Source of the DNA: Bryobacter sp.
GTDB lineage: Bacteria > Acidobacteriota > Terriglobia > Bryobacterales > Bryobacteraceae
Direction of reading: 5' to 3'
DNA length: 64,000 nucleotides
Assembly (NCBI GenBank): GCA_022843625.1
Contig: JALHNH010000001.1
Location: forward strand, 1 to 64,000
Shown: piece by piece, positions 15,565-24,900 of the stretch
Layout: the number at the start of each line of letters is the position of its first letter
How positions within the stretch are numbered: the stretch's first letter is position 1
The notes under the pieces: generated by a model
What the model was told of the DNA's origin: nothing
The model's database searches: none
Seen by the model: only the letters and a program-made list of their open reading frames with translations
Position numbers and translations under genes: made by a program

Positions 15565-17234
15565 GAACTCTCGACTTGATCGTCCTTGTAGCTACGATCG
15601 GTTTTATCGTGCTCTATGGGCTGTGGAAGAGCCGCAAGACCTCGACTGTCTCGGGGTATCTGCTGGCTGATCGCTCGTTGCCCTGGTATACCGTTGCGCT
15701 GTCGATTATGGCAACGCAGGCGAGTGCTGTTACTTTCATCTCTACTACGGGGCAGGCTTATGCCGACGGCATGCGGTTTATCCAGTTCTACTTTGGATTG
15801 CCGATTGCGATGATCATCGTGAGTGCGTTCTTTGCGCCGAGGTTTCGCAATGCCAACGTGTTTACCGCTTATGAGTATCTGGAGAAGCGGTTTGATGCCA
15901 AGACGCGGGCGCTGGTGAGTCTGATCTTTCTGATTCAACGCGGGCTGGCTGTAGGTATGATTCTGTATGCGCCGGCGGTGGTGCTGACGGTGATTCTGGG
16001 GTGGGATGATCGTACGACTACGGTTCTGATGGGTTTTATCGTGATCGTTTATACAGTGCTGGGTGGGATTCGGGCAGTGGCCTGGACTGATTTTCAGCAA
16101 ATGATGATCATGCTGGTGGGTCTGTTTACGGCATTGCTGGTTGCCATTCTGGGGCTGCCGGAGGGGATCAGTTTTGGGGATAGTTTGTTGCTTGCGGCTA
16201 GTGCGGGGAAGCTCAATGCGGTGACTACAAATTTTGACTGGTATGACCGCTACAACCTGTTTAGTGGATTGCTGGGCGGGACGTTTCTGGCACTGGCTTA
16301 TTTTGGGTGTGACCAGAGCCAGGTGCAGCGGTATCTGACGGGCAAGGATTTGCAGCAGAGCCGGGTGAGCTTGTTGTTTAACGCTGTGGCGAAGATCCCG
16401 ATGCAGTTCTTTATTTTGCTTACCGGGGCGATGGTGTTTTCGTTCTACATCTTTACGGTGCCGCCTGCTACTTTTCACTCGGAGAACATGAAAAAGCTGG
16501 TGGGGACGGCTGTCGAGCAGAAGCATAAGGATGCTGTGGCGCTGCGGCAGACGGCGGCTTATGATTTGCTCAAGAACCGGGATGCGGCGCACCAGGCGAA
16601 GTTCATGGAAGCGCAGAAGCAAATGGATGCGGTGCACAAGGAGGCTACTGCCGGCTTCAACGATACCAACTATGTGTTCATGACCTTTGTGACGCAGCAT
16701 CTGCCGGCGGGCTTTGTGGGGCTGGTGATTGCGGTGATTTTTGGGGCAGCGATGTCTGCGAGTTCCGGCGAGATCAACTCACTGGCTACGGTGACGATGG
16801 TGGACTTTTATCAGCGGTTTGTGAAGCCGGGTTCTACCGATAACCACTACCTTTGGTTTTCGCGCTTTGCTACCGTCTTTTGGGGTGTTTATGCGGTTGC
16901 GAGTGCGCAACTGGCTCGTGGGCTGGGGAGTCTGGTAGAAGCAGTAAACATGCTGGGGAGCCTGTTTTATGGGGGCTTGCTGGGTGTGTTTCTGCTGGCG
17001 TTCTTCTTCCCGAGGGTGGGTGGAACAGCGGCTTTTCTGGGGGTACTTGCCGGTGAGGCGGCGATCTTTTACACGCACTCGACCGGCAAGGTTGGCTTTC
17101 TCTGGTACAACGTCATTGGCTGCGGAGTTGTGGTGCTGACCGGGCTTGCGCTTAGTATCTTCTGGCAATCTGCATCGACGCCACGTCCACACGAGAGCGA
17201 CGGCCCTCCACTACCACCAGACCAGACTCGGTAA
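15561..17234 (+). CDS. Sodium:solute symporter (SSS family)
   Basis: 557 residues with about 13-14 hydrophobic segments. The family core is visible in TM1-TM3: GYLLADRSLPWYTVALSIMATQASAVTFISTTGQAY (the LeuT-fold broken helix) and later YTVLGGIRAVAWTDFQQMMIM (SSS signature GGxxAVxxTDxxQ). A charged cytoplasmic or periplasmic stretch at about 305-365 interrupts the bundle. The cargo is unknown; linkage to a PIG-L deacetylase suggests a sugar or acetate, by inference. The last 83 bases overlap the end of glgC on the opposite strand. Confidence 0.9.
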   Translation: MRTLDLIVLVATIGFIVLYGLWKSRKTSTVSGYLLADRSLPWYTVALSIMATQASAVTFISTTGQAYADGMRFIQFYFGLPIAMIIVSAFFAPRFRNANVFTAYEYLEKRFDAKTRALVSLIFLIQRGLAVGMILYAPAVVLTVILGWDDRTTTVLMGFIVIVYTVLGGIRAVAWTDFQQMMIMLVGLFTALLVAILGLPEGISFGDSLLLAASAGKLNAVTTNFDWYDRYNLFSGLLGGTFLALAYFGCDQSQVQRYLTGKDLQQSRVSLLFNAVAKIPMQFFILLTGAMVFSFYIFTVPPATFHSENMKKLVGTAVEQKHKDAVALRQTAAYDLLKNRDAAHQAKFMEAQKQMDAVHKEATAGFNDTNYVFMTFVTQHLPAGFVGLVIAVIFGAAMSASSGEINSLATVTMVDFYQRFVKPGSTDNHYLWFSRFATVFWGVYAVASAQLARGLGSLVEAVNMLGSLFYGGLLGVFLLAFFFPRVGGTAAFLGVLAGEAAIFYTHSTGKVGFLWYNVIGCGVVVLTGLALSIFWQSASTPRPHESDGPPLPPDQTR

Positions 17235-18417
17235 CGCTGTAGAGCTTGCGGTCTGCCTCGGGGTCGAAGCCGATGCGGGCGCCTTCGGGGACGCGGACGT
17301 TTTTATCGAGAATGGCTCGCTTGATTTTTGCGCCACGACCGATTTCGCAATTGTCAAAGATGATGGAGTCGTCAACTTCAGCCCCGCCATGTACCTTGAC
17401 ACCACGACCGATGATGCAGTTGCGGATGGTTCCGCCAGAGATGATCGAGCCGCCGGAGACGATGGAATCTACAGCAGAGCCGCGGACCTGGTTTTCATCG
17501 AAGGTGAATTTGGCTGGTGGGTCTTCGTAGCCGGCTGTGCGGAGCGGCCAGTTGCGGTTGTAGAGGTTGAGGTTGGGGTGGACGCTGCGGAGGTCCATTG
17601 AGGCTTCGTAGTAGGAGTCGATGGTGCCGACGTCGCGCCAGTAGGGTTCCTGGTCGGTAGGATCGCCGGGGATATGGTTGCGCTGGAAGTCGTAGGCGTA
17701 CATGGGGACCTTGCCGATGAGCTTGGGCAGGATGTCGCGGCCGAAATCGTGGGAGGAGTTGGGGTCCTGAGCGTCGGCGTAGAGTTCTTTGAGGAGAAGG
17801 CCGGTGCTGAAGACGTAATTGCCCATGGAGGCATAGACGCGTTCCGGATCACCGGGCATGGTTGGGGAGTCGGGGTTCTTTTCGTGGAAGCCGATGATGG
17901 AGCCACCTGGGGCAGCTTCGATGACGCCGAATTCGCTAGCGTACTTTTTATCTACTGGAATGGCGGCGATGGTGGCGTCGGAGCCCTTGTCGATGTGGAA
18001 CTCGATCATCTCGCGGATATTCATGCGGTAGATGTGATCTGCGCCGAAGATGGCGATGACATCGGGTTCAGCCTGCTCGATGAGGTTGACGTTTTGGTAG
18101 ATAGCGTCTGCCGTGCCGCTGTACCAACTTTCGCCGGGTGAGCGCATCTGCGCGGGGACGGGGATGCAGAAATGATTCTTGAGGAGGCCGGAGAATTCCC
18201 AGCCGTCACGCAGGTGCTGGAGCAGGGACTGGCTCTTGAACTGGATCAAAACGTAGATCGAATAGATCCCTGAATTGATGAGGTTGGAGAGGACGAAATC
18301 GCAGATGCGATACCTACCGCCAAAGGGAACGGCGGGCTTGGCCCTTTCTTTTGTCAAAGGGTAAAGACGGGTACCCTTGCCACCCGCTAAGACGAAAGCC
18401 ATTACTCGACGTTGCAT
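17152..18417 (-). CDS. glgC: Glucose-1-phosphate adenylyltransferase (ADP-glucose pyrophosphorylase)
   Basis: 421 residues. Nucleotidyltransferase motif FVLAGGKGTRLYPLTKERAKPAVPFGGRYRI near the start, with the catalytic-region motif WYSGTADAIYQN and FGADHIYRM. A left-handed beta-helix at the C-terminus (about 295-400) shows hexapeptide repeats such as 'SGGSIISGGTIRNCIIGRGVKV'. It makes ADP-glucose for glycogen synthesis. No other glycogen gene is adjacent. The C-terminal 27 codons are antisense to the end of the symporter gene, so either RNA could influence the other. Confidence 0.95.
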   Translation of the reverse strand: MQRRVMAFVLAGGKGTRLYPLTKERAKPAVPFGGRYRICDFVLSNLINSGIYSIYVLIQFKSQSLLQHLRDGWEFSGLLKNHFCIPVPAQMRSPGESWYSGTADAIYQNVNLIEQAEPDVIAIFGADHIYRMNIREMIEFHIDKGSDATIAAIPVDKKYASEFGVIEAAPGGSIIGFHEKNPDSPTMPGDPERVYASMGNYVFSTGLLLKELYADAQDPNSSHDFGRDILPKLIGKVPMYAYDFQRNHIPGDPTDQEPYWRDVGTIDSYYEASMDLRSVHPNLNLYNRNWPLRTAGYEDPPAKFTFDENQVRGSAVDSIVSGGSIISGGTIRNCIIGRGVKVHGGAEVDDSIIFDNCEIGRGAKIKRAILDKNVRVPEGARIGFDPEADRKLYSVTESGLVVVEGRRSRVDVASMQIARRY

Positions 18418-18468
18418 AAGCTAAGCTAGGATTCTTTCACAGTTTTATTGCAGTGGAATCAAAAAGTT

Positions 18469-20226
18469 CTAAGCGAAGCTGGGGTGGGCGATGAAGGGTA
18501 GTTTGGGTACTTCGCCTGCTGGCAACTGCAGCGTGACATCTTCGAAGAGAAGGGAGGGGACGATGTAAGTTGTCAGGACTCTGCCTTGCAGGATCATGCC
18601 TCCCATAAGCGGTGACATGCGAGGGTTTCTAAACTGGGCGGTGTAGGTAGTTGTTTCCTGGGAGACACCTGAGAGATCGCGAAAAGCACTTGTGTTGAAG
18701 CCTGAGATTTCGATGTTGCGGAGGAGCTCTTCGCGGCCATCCGGGAAGAGCCTGACTGCTTCAATGACGGGTGACAGTTGGAGGGCCTGACCGGCTGGGC
18801 CGCCGGTGAAGATCACCATTCTGCCACGGGGTTTGGCGAATTGATCGGCAGGGTTTGCGATCTTGCGGATCAGGACGCCGAATTCGAGGCCGCGGTCTTT
18901 GACGATCTGGAGGAGGTCCTGTTTGAGTTGTGCGGCAGGGACGGCTTTGGAGGATTCGAGGATGAGGTTGGAGGGGGCAATGCCTGCTGCGCGGCGGTTG
19001 GCTGTGGAATCGGTCACGCCTGGGACGAGGGATCTGGTGTTGAGCAGTCGTTTGAGAATTCCGCCCTGGACTACTACGGTTGGCTTGGCCTTGACGCCGT
19101 CTTCATCGACCTTGTAGCTGCCGGCCAGATTGGGGCGGGTGGGATCGTCGGTGAGGCGCATGTGGCTTGGGAGGACGCGGGTGGAGATCTTGTCGGAGAA
19201 GACGCCGGTGTTTGCGCCGAAGATGCCTTCAAAACGCTGGTCGTCGACGACGATGCGGGGTGTGCCAAGGAGAGCTGTTGCGAAGCCCTGGGCGAAGAGT
19301 TCTGCAGCGGCCTGACCTTCGAAGATTACCGGGCCGGCGTAGCGGGTTAAGGTTTTGGCTGCGCTCAGGTTGAGCAGGCGCTTCTGGAAGGCGAGGATGT
19401 TGTTCTTGAGGTCGGGGATTTCGCTGGCGGACGTGAAGTAGTGAGTTTCGACATCGCTGATGGGCATGCCGTCGGAGGCCTGAGCTTCGGCATACCAGTT
19501 GATCATGATGTTGGGGGAGTTGCGCCAGAATTCTGTGCCTTCGCTTGAGACGAAACGGGTAAGAACCGTTGTCGATTCAATTCGGACGCCCGAATTGTCG
19601 ATGCCTTTTGCATCGCGGAAGAGGGCGGAGAGTTGCTTGACCAGAGCTTCGGATTTCTGCTTATTGAGCAGGTTTGCGGGCTGGTCTTCGACGGTTTCGG
19701 TCTTTTCTTCTTTAGACAAGTCGCCGATTGCTGCGCCGGTCCGGGTGCGGTTTTCGAGGGCGGCGCGTTTCTTTGCGAGGTCGTCGAGAGCTTGCTTGTA
19801 GCCGGCGTCGGTGGAGAGCCAAAGCTGGCGACGGATCTCATCGTAGTCGTCATCGAGCGGCAGGGTGATGCCGAAATTCGCCTGGAAGCGGATCACTCCC
19901 GACATCGCGTTGCGGGCGGAGTAGAAGTTGGTGTTGTCCATCTCGTAGGAGCCGACGCGGCAGTCTGTGGCAAGGATGCGGCGGCGGAACTCGTTTGAAG
20001 AAGACAGAGCGCCAAAGGAGGCAGCAGCAGAAATGGTTTGTGTTTCTGCGATTCGGTAGCTCAAGTAATAAGGCTTTTCGAGGTTTTCGAGCTGGAGCTT
20101 TTTGAGGGAACGTTTGAGCTCATCGCGCATGGCCTTGAGGAGCGTGTCTTCCGGGAGTGCGCCGGGGAGTGAAGTTGGGATTACTGCGGCTACGGCGGGG
20201 ATTGAGATAAAGGATCTACGTCGCAT
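18469..20226 (-). CDS. TldE-like protein lacking zinc ligands, with an export signal
   Basis: 585 residues, homologous along its whole length to the upstream TldD-like gene (compare LLKAMRDELKRSLKKLQ and LLKALETEMERNWDAFKK; 'RVGSYEMDN' and 'RVGSPTLDN'). Where the partner has HEIFGH this protein reads AELFAQGFATALLG, and the C-terminal metal cysteine is missing, as in TldE/PmbA, the non-catalytic half of the TldD-TldE protease. The N-terminus MRRRSFISIPAVAAVIPTSLPGA looks like a twin-arginine signal. Its ATG overlaps the stop of the tldD-like gene by one base. Confidence 0.8.
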   Translation of the reverse strand: MRRRSFISIPAVAAVIPTSLPGALPEDTLLKAMRDELKRSLKKLQLENLEKPYYLSYRIAETQTISAAASFGALSSSNEFRRRILATDCRVGSYEMDNTNFYSARNAMSGVIRFQANFGITLPLDDDYDEIRRQLWLSTDAGYKQALDDLAKKRAALENRTRTGAAIGDLSKEEKTETVEDQPANLLNKQKSEALVKQLSALFRDAKGIDNSGVRIESTTVLTRFVSSEGTEFWRNSPNIMINWYAEAQASDGMPISDVETHYFTSASEIPDLKNNILAFQKRLLNLSAAKTLTRYAGPVIFEGQAAAELFAQGFATALLGTPRIVVDDQRFEGIFGANTGVFSDKISTRVLPSHMRLTDDPTRPNLAGSYKVDEDGVKAKPTVVVQGGILKRLLNTRSLVPGVTDSTANRRAAGIAPSNLILESSKAVPAAQLKQDLLQIVKDRGLEFGVLIRKIANPADQFAKPRGRMVIFTGGPAGQALQLSPVIEAVRLFPDGREELLRNIEISGFNTSAFRDLSGVSQETTTYTAQFRNPRMSPLMGGMILQGRVLTTYIVPSLLFEDVTLQLPAGEVPKLPFIAHPSFA

Positions 20227-21914
20227 TAGAGGTTGCCTCCGAAGATGAATTCACGCCATGTGCCGATATTTGGGTCGTCGAATGGCGGTGGAAGGATGGG
20301 AGAGCGTTCCTGGGACTTTGGTTTCTTCTGGATCTCGACCTGACTGACCAGAAGAGAGGGACCACCTGCACTGACCGGGACGCCACCTGAGGTGGCACCA
20401 CAGGTTCCGTTGAAGACGGAAGGATCGTTGGCGGCGGCAGTGATCTTGCCGAAGGTAGTTAGAGGCGTGCCGATGAGGTCGGCACCACGTACGAGTTCTT
20501 CTCGACCGTCCGGATAGATTCGGTAGGTCATGACAGGGATTACCGTAAAGGCGCTGGGGCTTTGGCGGCCGGTGAGGGTGAAACCGCCCTGGACGTCGTC
20601 GAAGAAGAGGCCGTAAGGGAGTTTGGCCCGGTTGACTTCTTCGATGAGCTTTTGTTTGAGTTCTTCGCGGGTGATGGTTTGAGTGGATTCCACGATCAAA
20701 TTGGATTGGCGGGCTTCTACGTTGTAGCCTGCCTGGCGGCGACCGTGGCCATTGGAGGCAGGGAAGCCATCGATGGGGGTGCGGGACATCAGGTAATTCT
20801 TGAAGATGCCTTTTTCGACAACTGTAACGCGGCGTGCTTTGATGCCCTGATTGTCGAAGCGGTAGAAGCCGGCGAGTTCGATGGAGCCGTACTTCTTCAG
20901 TGTGGGGTCTGAGTAGACGTTGAGGAATTCAGGGAGGATCTTTTGGCCGACTTTGTCTTTGAAGGTCTGGCCGTCGTCTTCATTCTTGGTGCGCTGGCCT
21001 TCGATGCGATGGCCGAAGATTTCGTGGAAGAAGACTCCCGTAGCACGCGGAGAGAGGATGGCAGGGCCGGTGTAGGGTTCAATGACCGGGGCCAGCTTGA
21101 GCTTCATCAGGTCTTTGGTAATCTGGTCGACTTTGGCCATGACCACGTCGTCGCTGGGGAGACCTTCGAGGGTGGCGCTATGCCAGGTTTCGGCCTTGGG
21201 GAGTTCCATGCCATCGTCAGCTTTGGCGAAGCCGGATATGTAGAGGCGGTAGTAGGGTTGTGAGGTTTGAATGCGGCTTCCTTCGCTGTTGACGAAGATG
21301 CGGGTTTCGATTGAGATTGTGAGGCGGGCTTCGGCCTGATAGACGTTTCCGTAGCGTCGGAAGGGTTTGGTGTATTTGCGGACTTTGTCTTCCCAGAGTT
21401 TACGATCGAAGCCGGTCAGCTTCACAACTGGTTCCACAAAGGATTCGACTGGACCGGAGGAAAAGTCTCCGGCTTTGTCTGTGTTTTCGGCTTTGACTTT
21501 GACGTTTGTCTGGATGGCGATCCATTGCTCGATGGAGCGTTTGTAGCGTTGATCGGTTTGATACCAGATGGCAGCGCGGATGGCAGCGGGATCATCTTCA
21601 ATTGGGATTGTAACCGGATTGAAGTTATCGAGCATGTTGAACATGCTGCCGCGGACAGGGTGGTAGTTATCGAGGGTGGGAGAACCGACACGGAGATCTA
21701 TGTCGAGATAGCGGGTCTTATCGGGACCGTTTGAAGAAACGAGAGTACCAAAGCTACCGGTTACGCTGGCAGACTCGTACTGGGTTAATTCGTAAGCCAG
21801 ATAGAAGGGTGGCGTTGGAAGCTTTTTGAAAGCGTCCCAGTTGCGCTCCATCTCTGTTTCGAGAGCTTTTAGGAGAGTTGACGAGCCGGTGGGCGTAGTT
21901 TTGGACTGCGGCAT
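20226..21914 (-). CDS. TldD-like metallopeptidase
   Basis: 562 residues. The zinc-peptidase motif HEIFGH is at 297-302 (HExxxH, the TldD form) and the third ligand, Cys505, lies in GTCGATSGGVPVSAGGPSL, aligning with the C-terminal cysteine loop of TldD. TldD with TldE cuts unfolded peptides and matures RiPP-type peptides. No signal peptide is apparent; the protein starts MPQSKTTPTGSS, unlike its exported partner. A hairpin (21937-21971) separates it from the TonB receptor gene upstream. Confidence 0.85.
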   Translation of the reverse strand: MPQSKTTPTGSSTLLKALETEMERNWDAFKKLPTPPFYLAYELTQYESASVTGSFGTLVSSNGPDKTRYLDIDLRVGSPTLDNYHPVRGSMFNMLDNFNPVTIPIEDDPAAIRAAIWYQTDQRYKRSIEQWIAIQTNVKVKAENTDKAGDFSSGPVESFVEPVVKLTGFDRKLWEDKVRKYTKPFRRYGNVYQAEARLTISIETRIFVNSEGSRIQTSQPYYRLYISGFAKADDGMELPKAETWHSATLEGLPSDDVVMAKVDQITKDLMKLKLAPVIEPYTGPAILSPRATGVFFHEIFGHRIEGQRTKNEDDGQTFKDKVGQKILPEFLNVYSDPTLKKYGSIELAGFYRFDNQGIKARRVTVVEKGIFKNYLMSRTPIDGFPASNGHGRRQAGYNVEARQSNLIVESTQTITREELKQKLIEEVNRAKLPYGLFFDDVQGGFTLTGRQSPSAFTVIPVMTYRIYPDGREELVRGADLIGTPLTTFGKITAAANDPSVFNGTCGATSGGVPVSAGGPSLLVSQVEIQKKPKSQERSPILPPPFDDPNIGTWREFIFGGNL

Positions 21915-21936
21915 GGAATTAGGATGAATTAGCAGA

Positions 21937-21971
21937 CGCGGCGGTTTCTAAAAGGTTATGAAACCGCCGCG
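21937..21971 (-). terminator. GC-rich hairpin between the TonB receptor and the tldD-like gene
   Basis: A 12-bp perfect stem, CGCGGCGGTTTC (21937-21948) with GAAACCGCCGCG (21960-21971), and an 11-base loop. The outer GATGAATT/AATTCATC arms extend it with a six-base bulge. It sits 19 bases after the receptor stop and 23 bases before the tldD-like start. No T tract follows on the minus strand, so it may be a Rho-assisted or partial terminator, or an RNA-stability element. Confidence 0.6.
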
Positions 21972-21989
21972 AATTCATCGTAATTCAGG

Positions 21990-24900
21990 TTACCAATAGA
22001 TCTTAAGACCGACCTGCATTTGACGTGGGTCGTTGGCCTGATTTTGAACGACGCCGAAGGTGCCGGCGTTCAAGTTAGTGCTGCCGGTGCCGAAGATGGT
22101 GCGGTTGAAGATATTGAAGCCTTCGCCGCGGAGGTCGATGCGGAGGTTTTCACCAACGCGGAAGGTCTTGGCGAGGCTGACGTTTTCAGATTGATTCCAG
22201 AAGCTGCGCAGTTTGGGGTTGAATCGGGTGGCGTTGCCGAAGGCGGCAGCAGGCTGGGCAGGGAACTGGTTAGCTGGTTTGAGGAAGCGGTCGACGTTGG
22301 GGTCGAAGCTATCGCCGGCGATGGGGGCACGCCAGTTGTCATAGCCCTCAATGAGGGGGCGTGTCTGGCCGTTAAAAATGGGGAGAGGATTGTTTCGCTG
22401 AAGGGCGATGGGGAGCCCGCTTGCGTAGGTCTGGATCGCAGCAATGCGCCAGCCGCCGAGGGCCTGATTGAGGAAGCCACCGGTTAGCCATTTGCGGCCC
22501 TTGCCGAAGGGGAGTTCGTAGATGGTGGAGAACTTGAGGGAGTGGGTTTGATCGTTCTGACCGATGGACTTTTCGAGACGGCGGTTGTAGTGATCCATGG
22601 CAGCGGCACCGTTGGCGAAGTACGTATCTGAGTCGGTGAGGAGCTTGGAGAAGACGTAGTTCCAGTTGAAGGTGATGCCATTGGACATGCGGCGGTCTGC
22701 CTTGAGGATGAAGGCATGGTAGCTGGAGTGGCCGGACTTGTCGCCATTCTGAACACCGGTGACGATATTCTGGAATTGTGGATAGGGGCGGAGGGACTGC
22801 GCGACGGTACGGAGGCGTTGGGACGTGAAGGCTGCATAGGGAGCAGTGATGCCTGCGCTGGCCGCGAGAGGTGATGCGATGTCGGCTCGCAGGATGTTGA
22901 GAGCCTGAGTGCCGCCGAAGCGTGAAACCAAGTTATCGAAGATTGAGGTGGGCACCTGATTCATGTTAAGGAGACCGGTTTGGAGGTGCGAACCAGCACT
23001 GCCGTTGTAGCCGGCTTCGATGACGAGGTTGGAGGAAACCTGGCGCTGGACGGTGAGAGTCCAAAAAGAGTTTTCGGGAGCGCGGGTGGCTTCCTGGCCC
23101 TGCCAGTAATCGACGTTCAGGCCGTTGGAGAATGCAGGGTCGAGGGATGGAGGGAGCACGTAGGCGGGAAGACCCTGATCGAGCTTGAAGGTGGGTTGAA
23201 GGCCCTGCGAGTTGTTTTCGAATTGATACTGACCGATGAAGCCGGCGAAGTGGCCGGAACCCTGGACGGCAGTGACACGAGAGAAGGATCGGCCATAGCC
23301 AGAGCGGATGGTGGTTTTGGAATCGAGCGTGTAGGCGAGGCCGATGCGTGGGCCGATGCCGCCGTACCAACCGGGGACGAGGCTGCGGGTGTTCTCGCGA
23401 CCAGGGCCGAAGCCGGCAAACCAGAGAGCTCCGGGGCGGCCGTTGGCACCGGGATTGGGGCGATCTGGATTGAAGTCTGAGTATTCGTCTTTGAGGTTGG
23501 TGGGGGGCATCGTTACGTCATAACGGATGCCGTAGTTGATGGTGAGCTTCTTGCTGATACGGAAGTCGTCCTGAGCGTAGAAGCCGTAGTAGGGGAAGCG
23601 TTGGGTTACGTTACGGATAGTTTCCGTGCGGCCGAGATGTGCGTCACCGAGCAGGAAAGAAGCGAAGGAACTGCCGCCGCTGGCGGGGAAGGCGGTGGCA
23701 CCGGGAACGGAGGTTCCAAGGAAGTTGAAGTCAGCACGACCGGCGATATCCTGTTGGCCGAAGCCGTCGGCATTCTGGTTTTGATAAGCGAAGCCGAACT
23801 TCATGGTGTGCGAGCCACGGATGTAGCTGAAGTCGTTTTTGAGGCCCCAACCGGGCTGATCGGTTCCATTGTAGGAAGCACCGCCCCAGCTGGAGAACTC
23901 AGTGAAGTTGATGGTGGGGAAATTCTGGTTGCAATCGACGACGTTGGCGATGCAGACTTTGTCTTTCCAGTTCTTGTCTACGTTGGCCGAGAAGCTGTTC
24001 TTGGTGAAGGTGTTTTTTGCGAAGGAGAGGTGGTTGATCATTCGCGGGGAGATGGTCCAATCGTGGGTGAGGCGATAGGCTTCGGTGTCCCAGGCCTGGA
24101 GCTGGCCGCTCCAGAGAGGTTGGGGGAGTCCGGGAGGGCCTGCTGGGCCTGGCTTGCGTCGGAATTCGGTTGTGTTCCAGAGGAAGCTGAGGCGGTGATT
24201 GTTTCCGAAAAGCTGGTCGCCTTTGACAGACCATTTGTCGGTTGGGGTGACTTCAGTGCCGCCGGTAACGAGGTAGTTCTGACGGACATAGCCGCTGGTG
24301 CCTGGGGCGAAGCCGCGATTGGGGGCGACGGCGGAGGCGAACTTGGCGATGTTGGAGGCGGTGTTGGAGAATCGGTTGGCTGGAATCTGATTGTTGGGGA
24401 AGACGCTGCGGATGTTGCCAGAGCCTGCAGGGTTGGGGCGGGTGGTACCGGGGTCGTAGATGGGGATCTGGCGGTTGGCCTGATCGACCCAGTTGGTGAA
24501 GTCGCCACGGTACATCTCCGGAGTGGGGACCGATAGGATGACGTCGTTAGCTCCGACCCGATTGCGGAAGCCTTCGAATGCGGCGAAGAAGAAGGTTTTG
24601 TTGCGGCCGTTATAGAGTTTGGGGATTACGACCGGGCCTGAGAAGGTGCCGCCGAAATCATTCTGACGATAGACAGAGCGACGGGCAGCGAAGAAGCCGC
24701 GGGCGTCCAAGGCGTCGTTGCGAAGGAAGTTGTAGACGGTGCCGTGGATATCGTTCGTGCCGGATTTAGAAGCGAAGCTCATGACGCCGCCGCCAGCCTG
24801 GCCGTATTCGGCTTTGAAGCCGTTTGTGTCAACCGAGAATTCTGTGAGGCCTTCGACTGAGGGGGTGTTGAGGGCAGCTTCGGCTGTATCGCCGGAGCGG

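Noticed and set aside
15489-16700. 403-residue minus-strand frame opposite the sodium:solute symporter
   Set aside because: The composition (His, Arg, Gln, Pro-rich) is typical of an antisense shadow, and the plus strand carries the full SSS signature.
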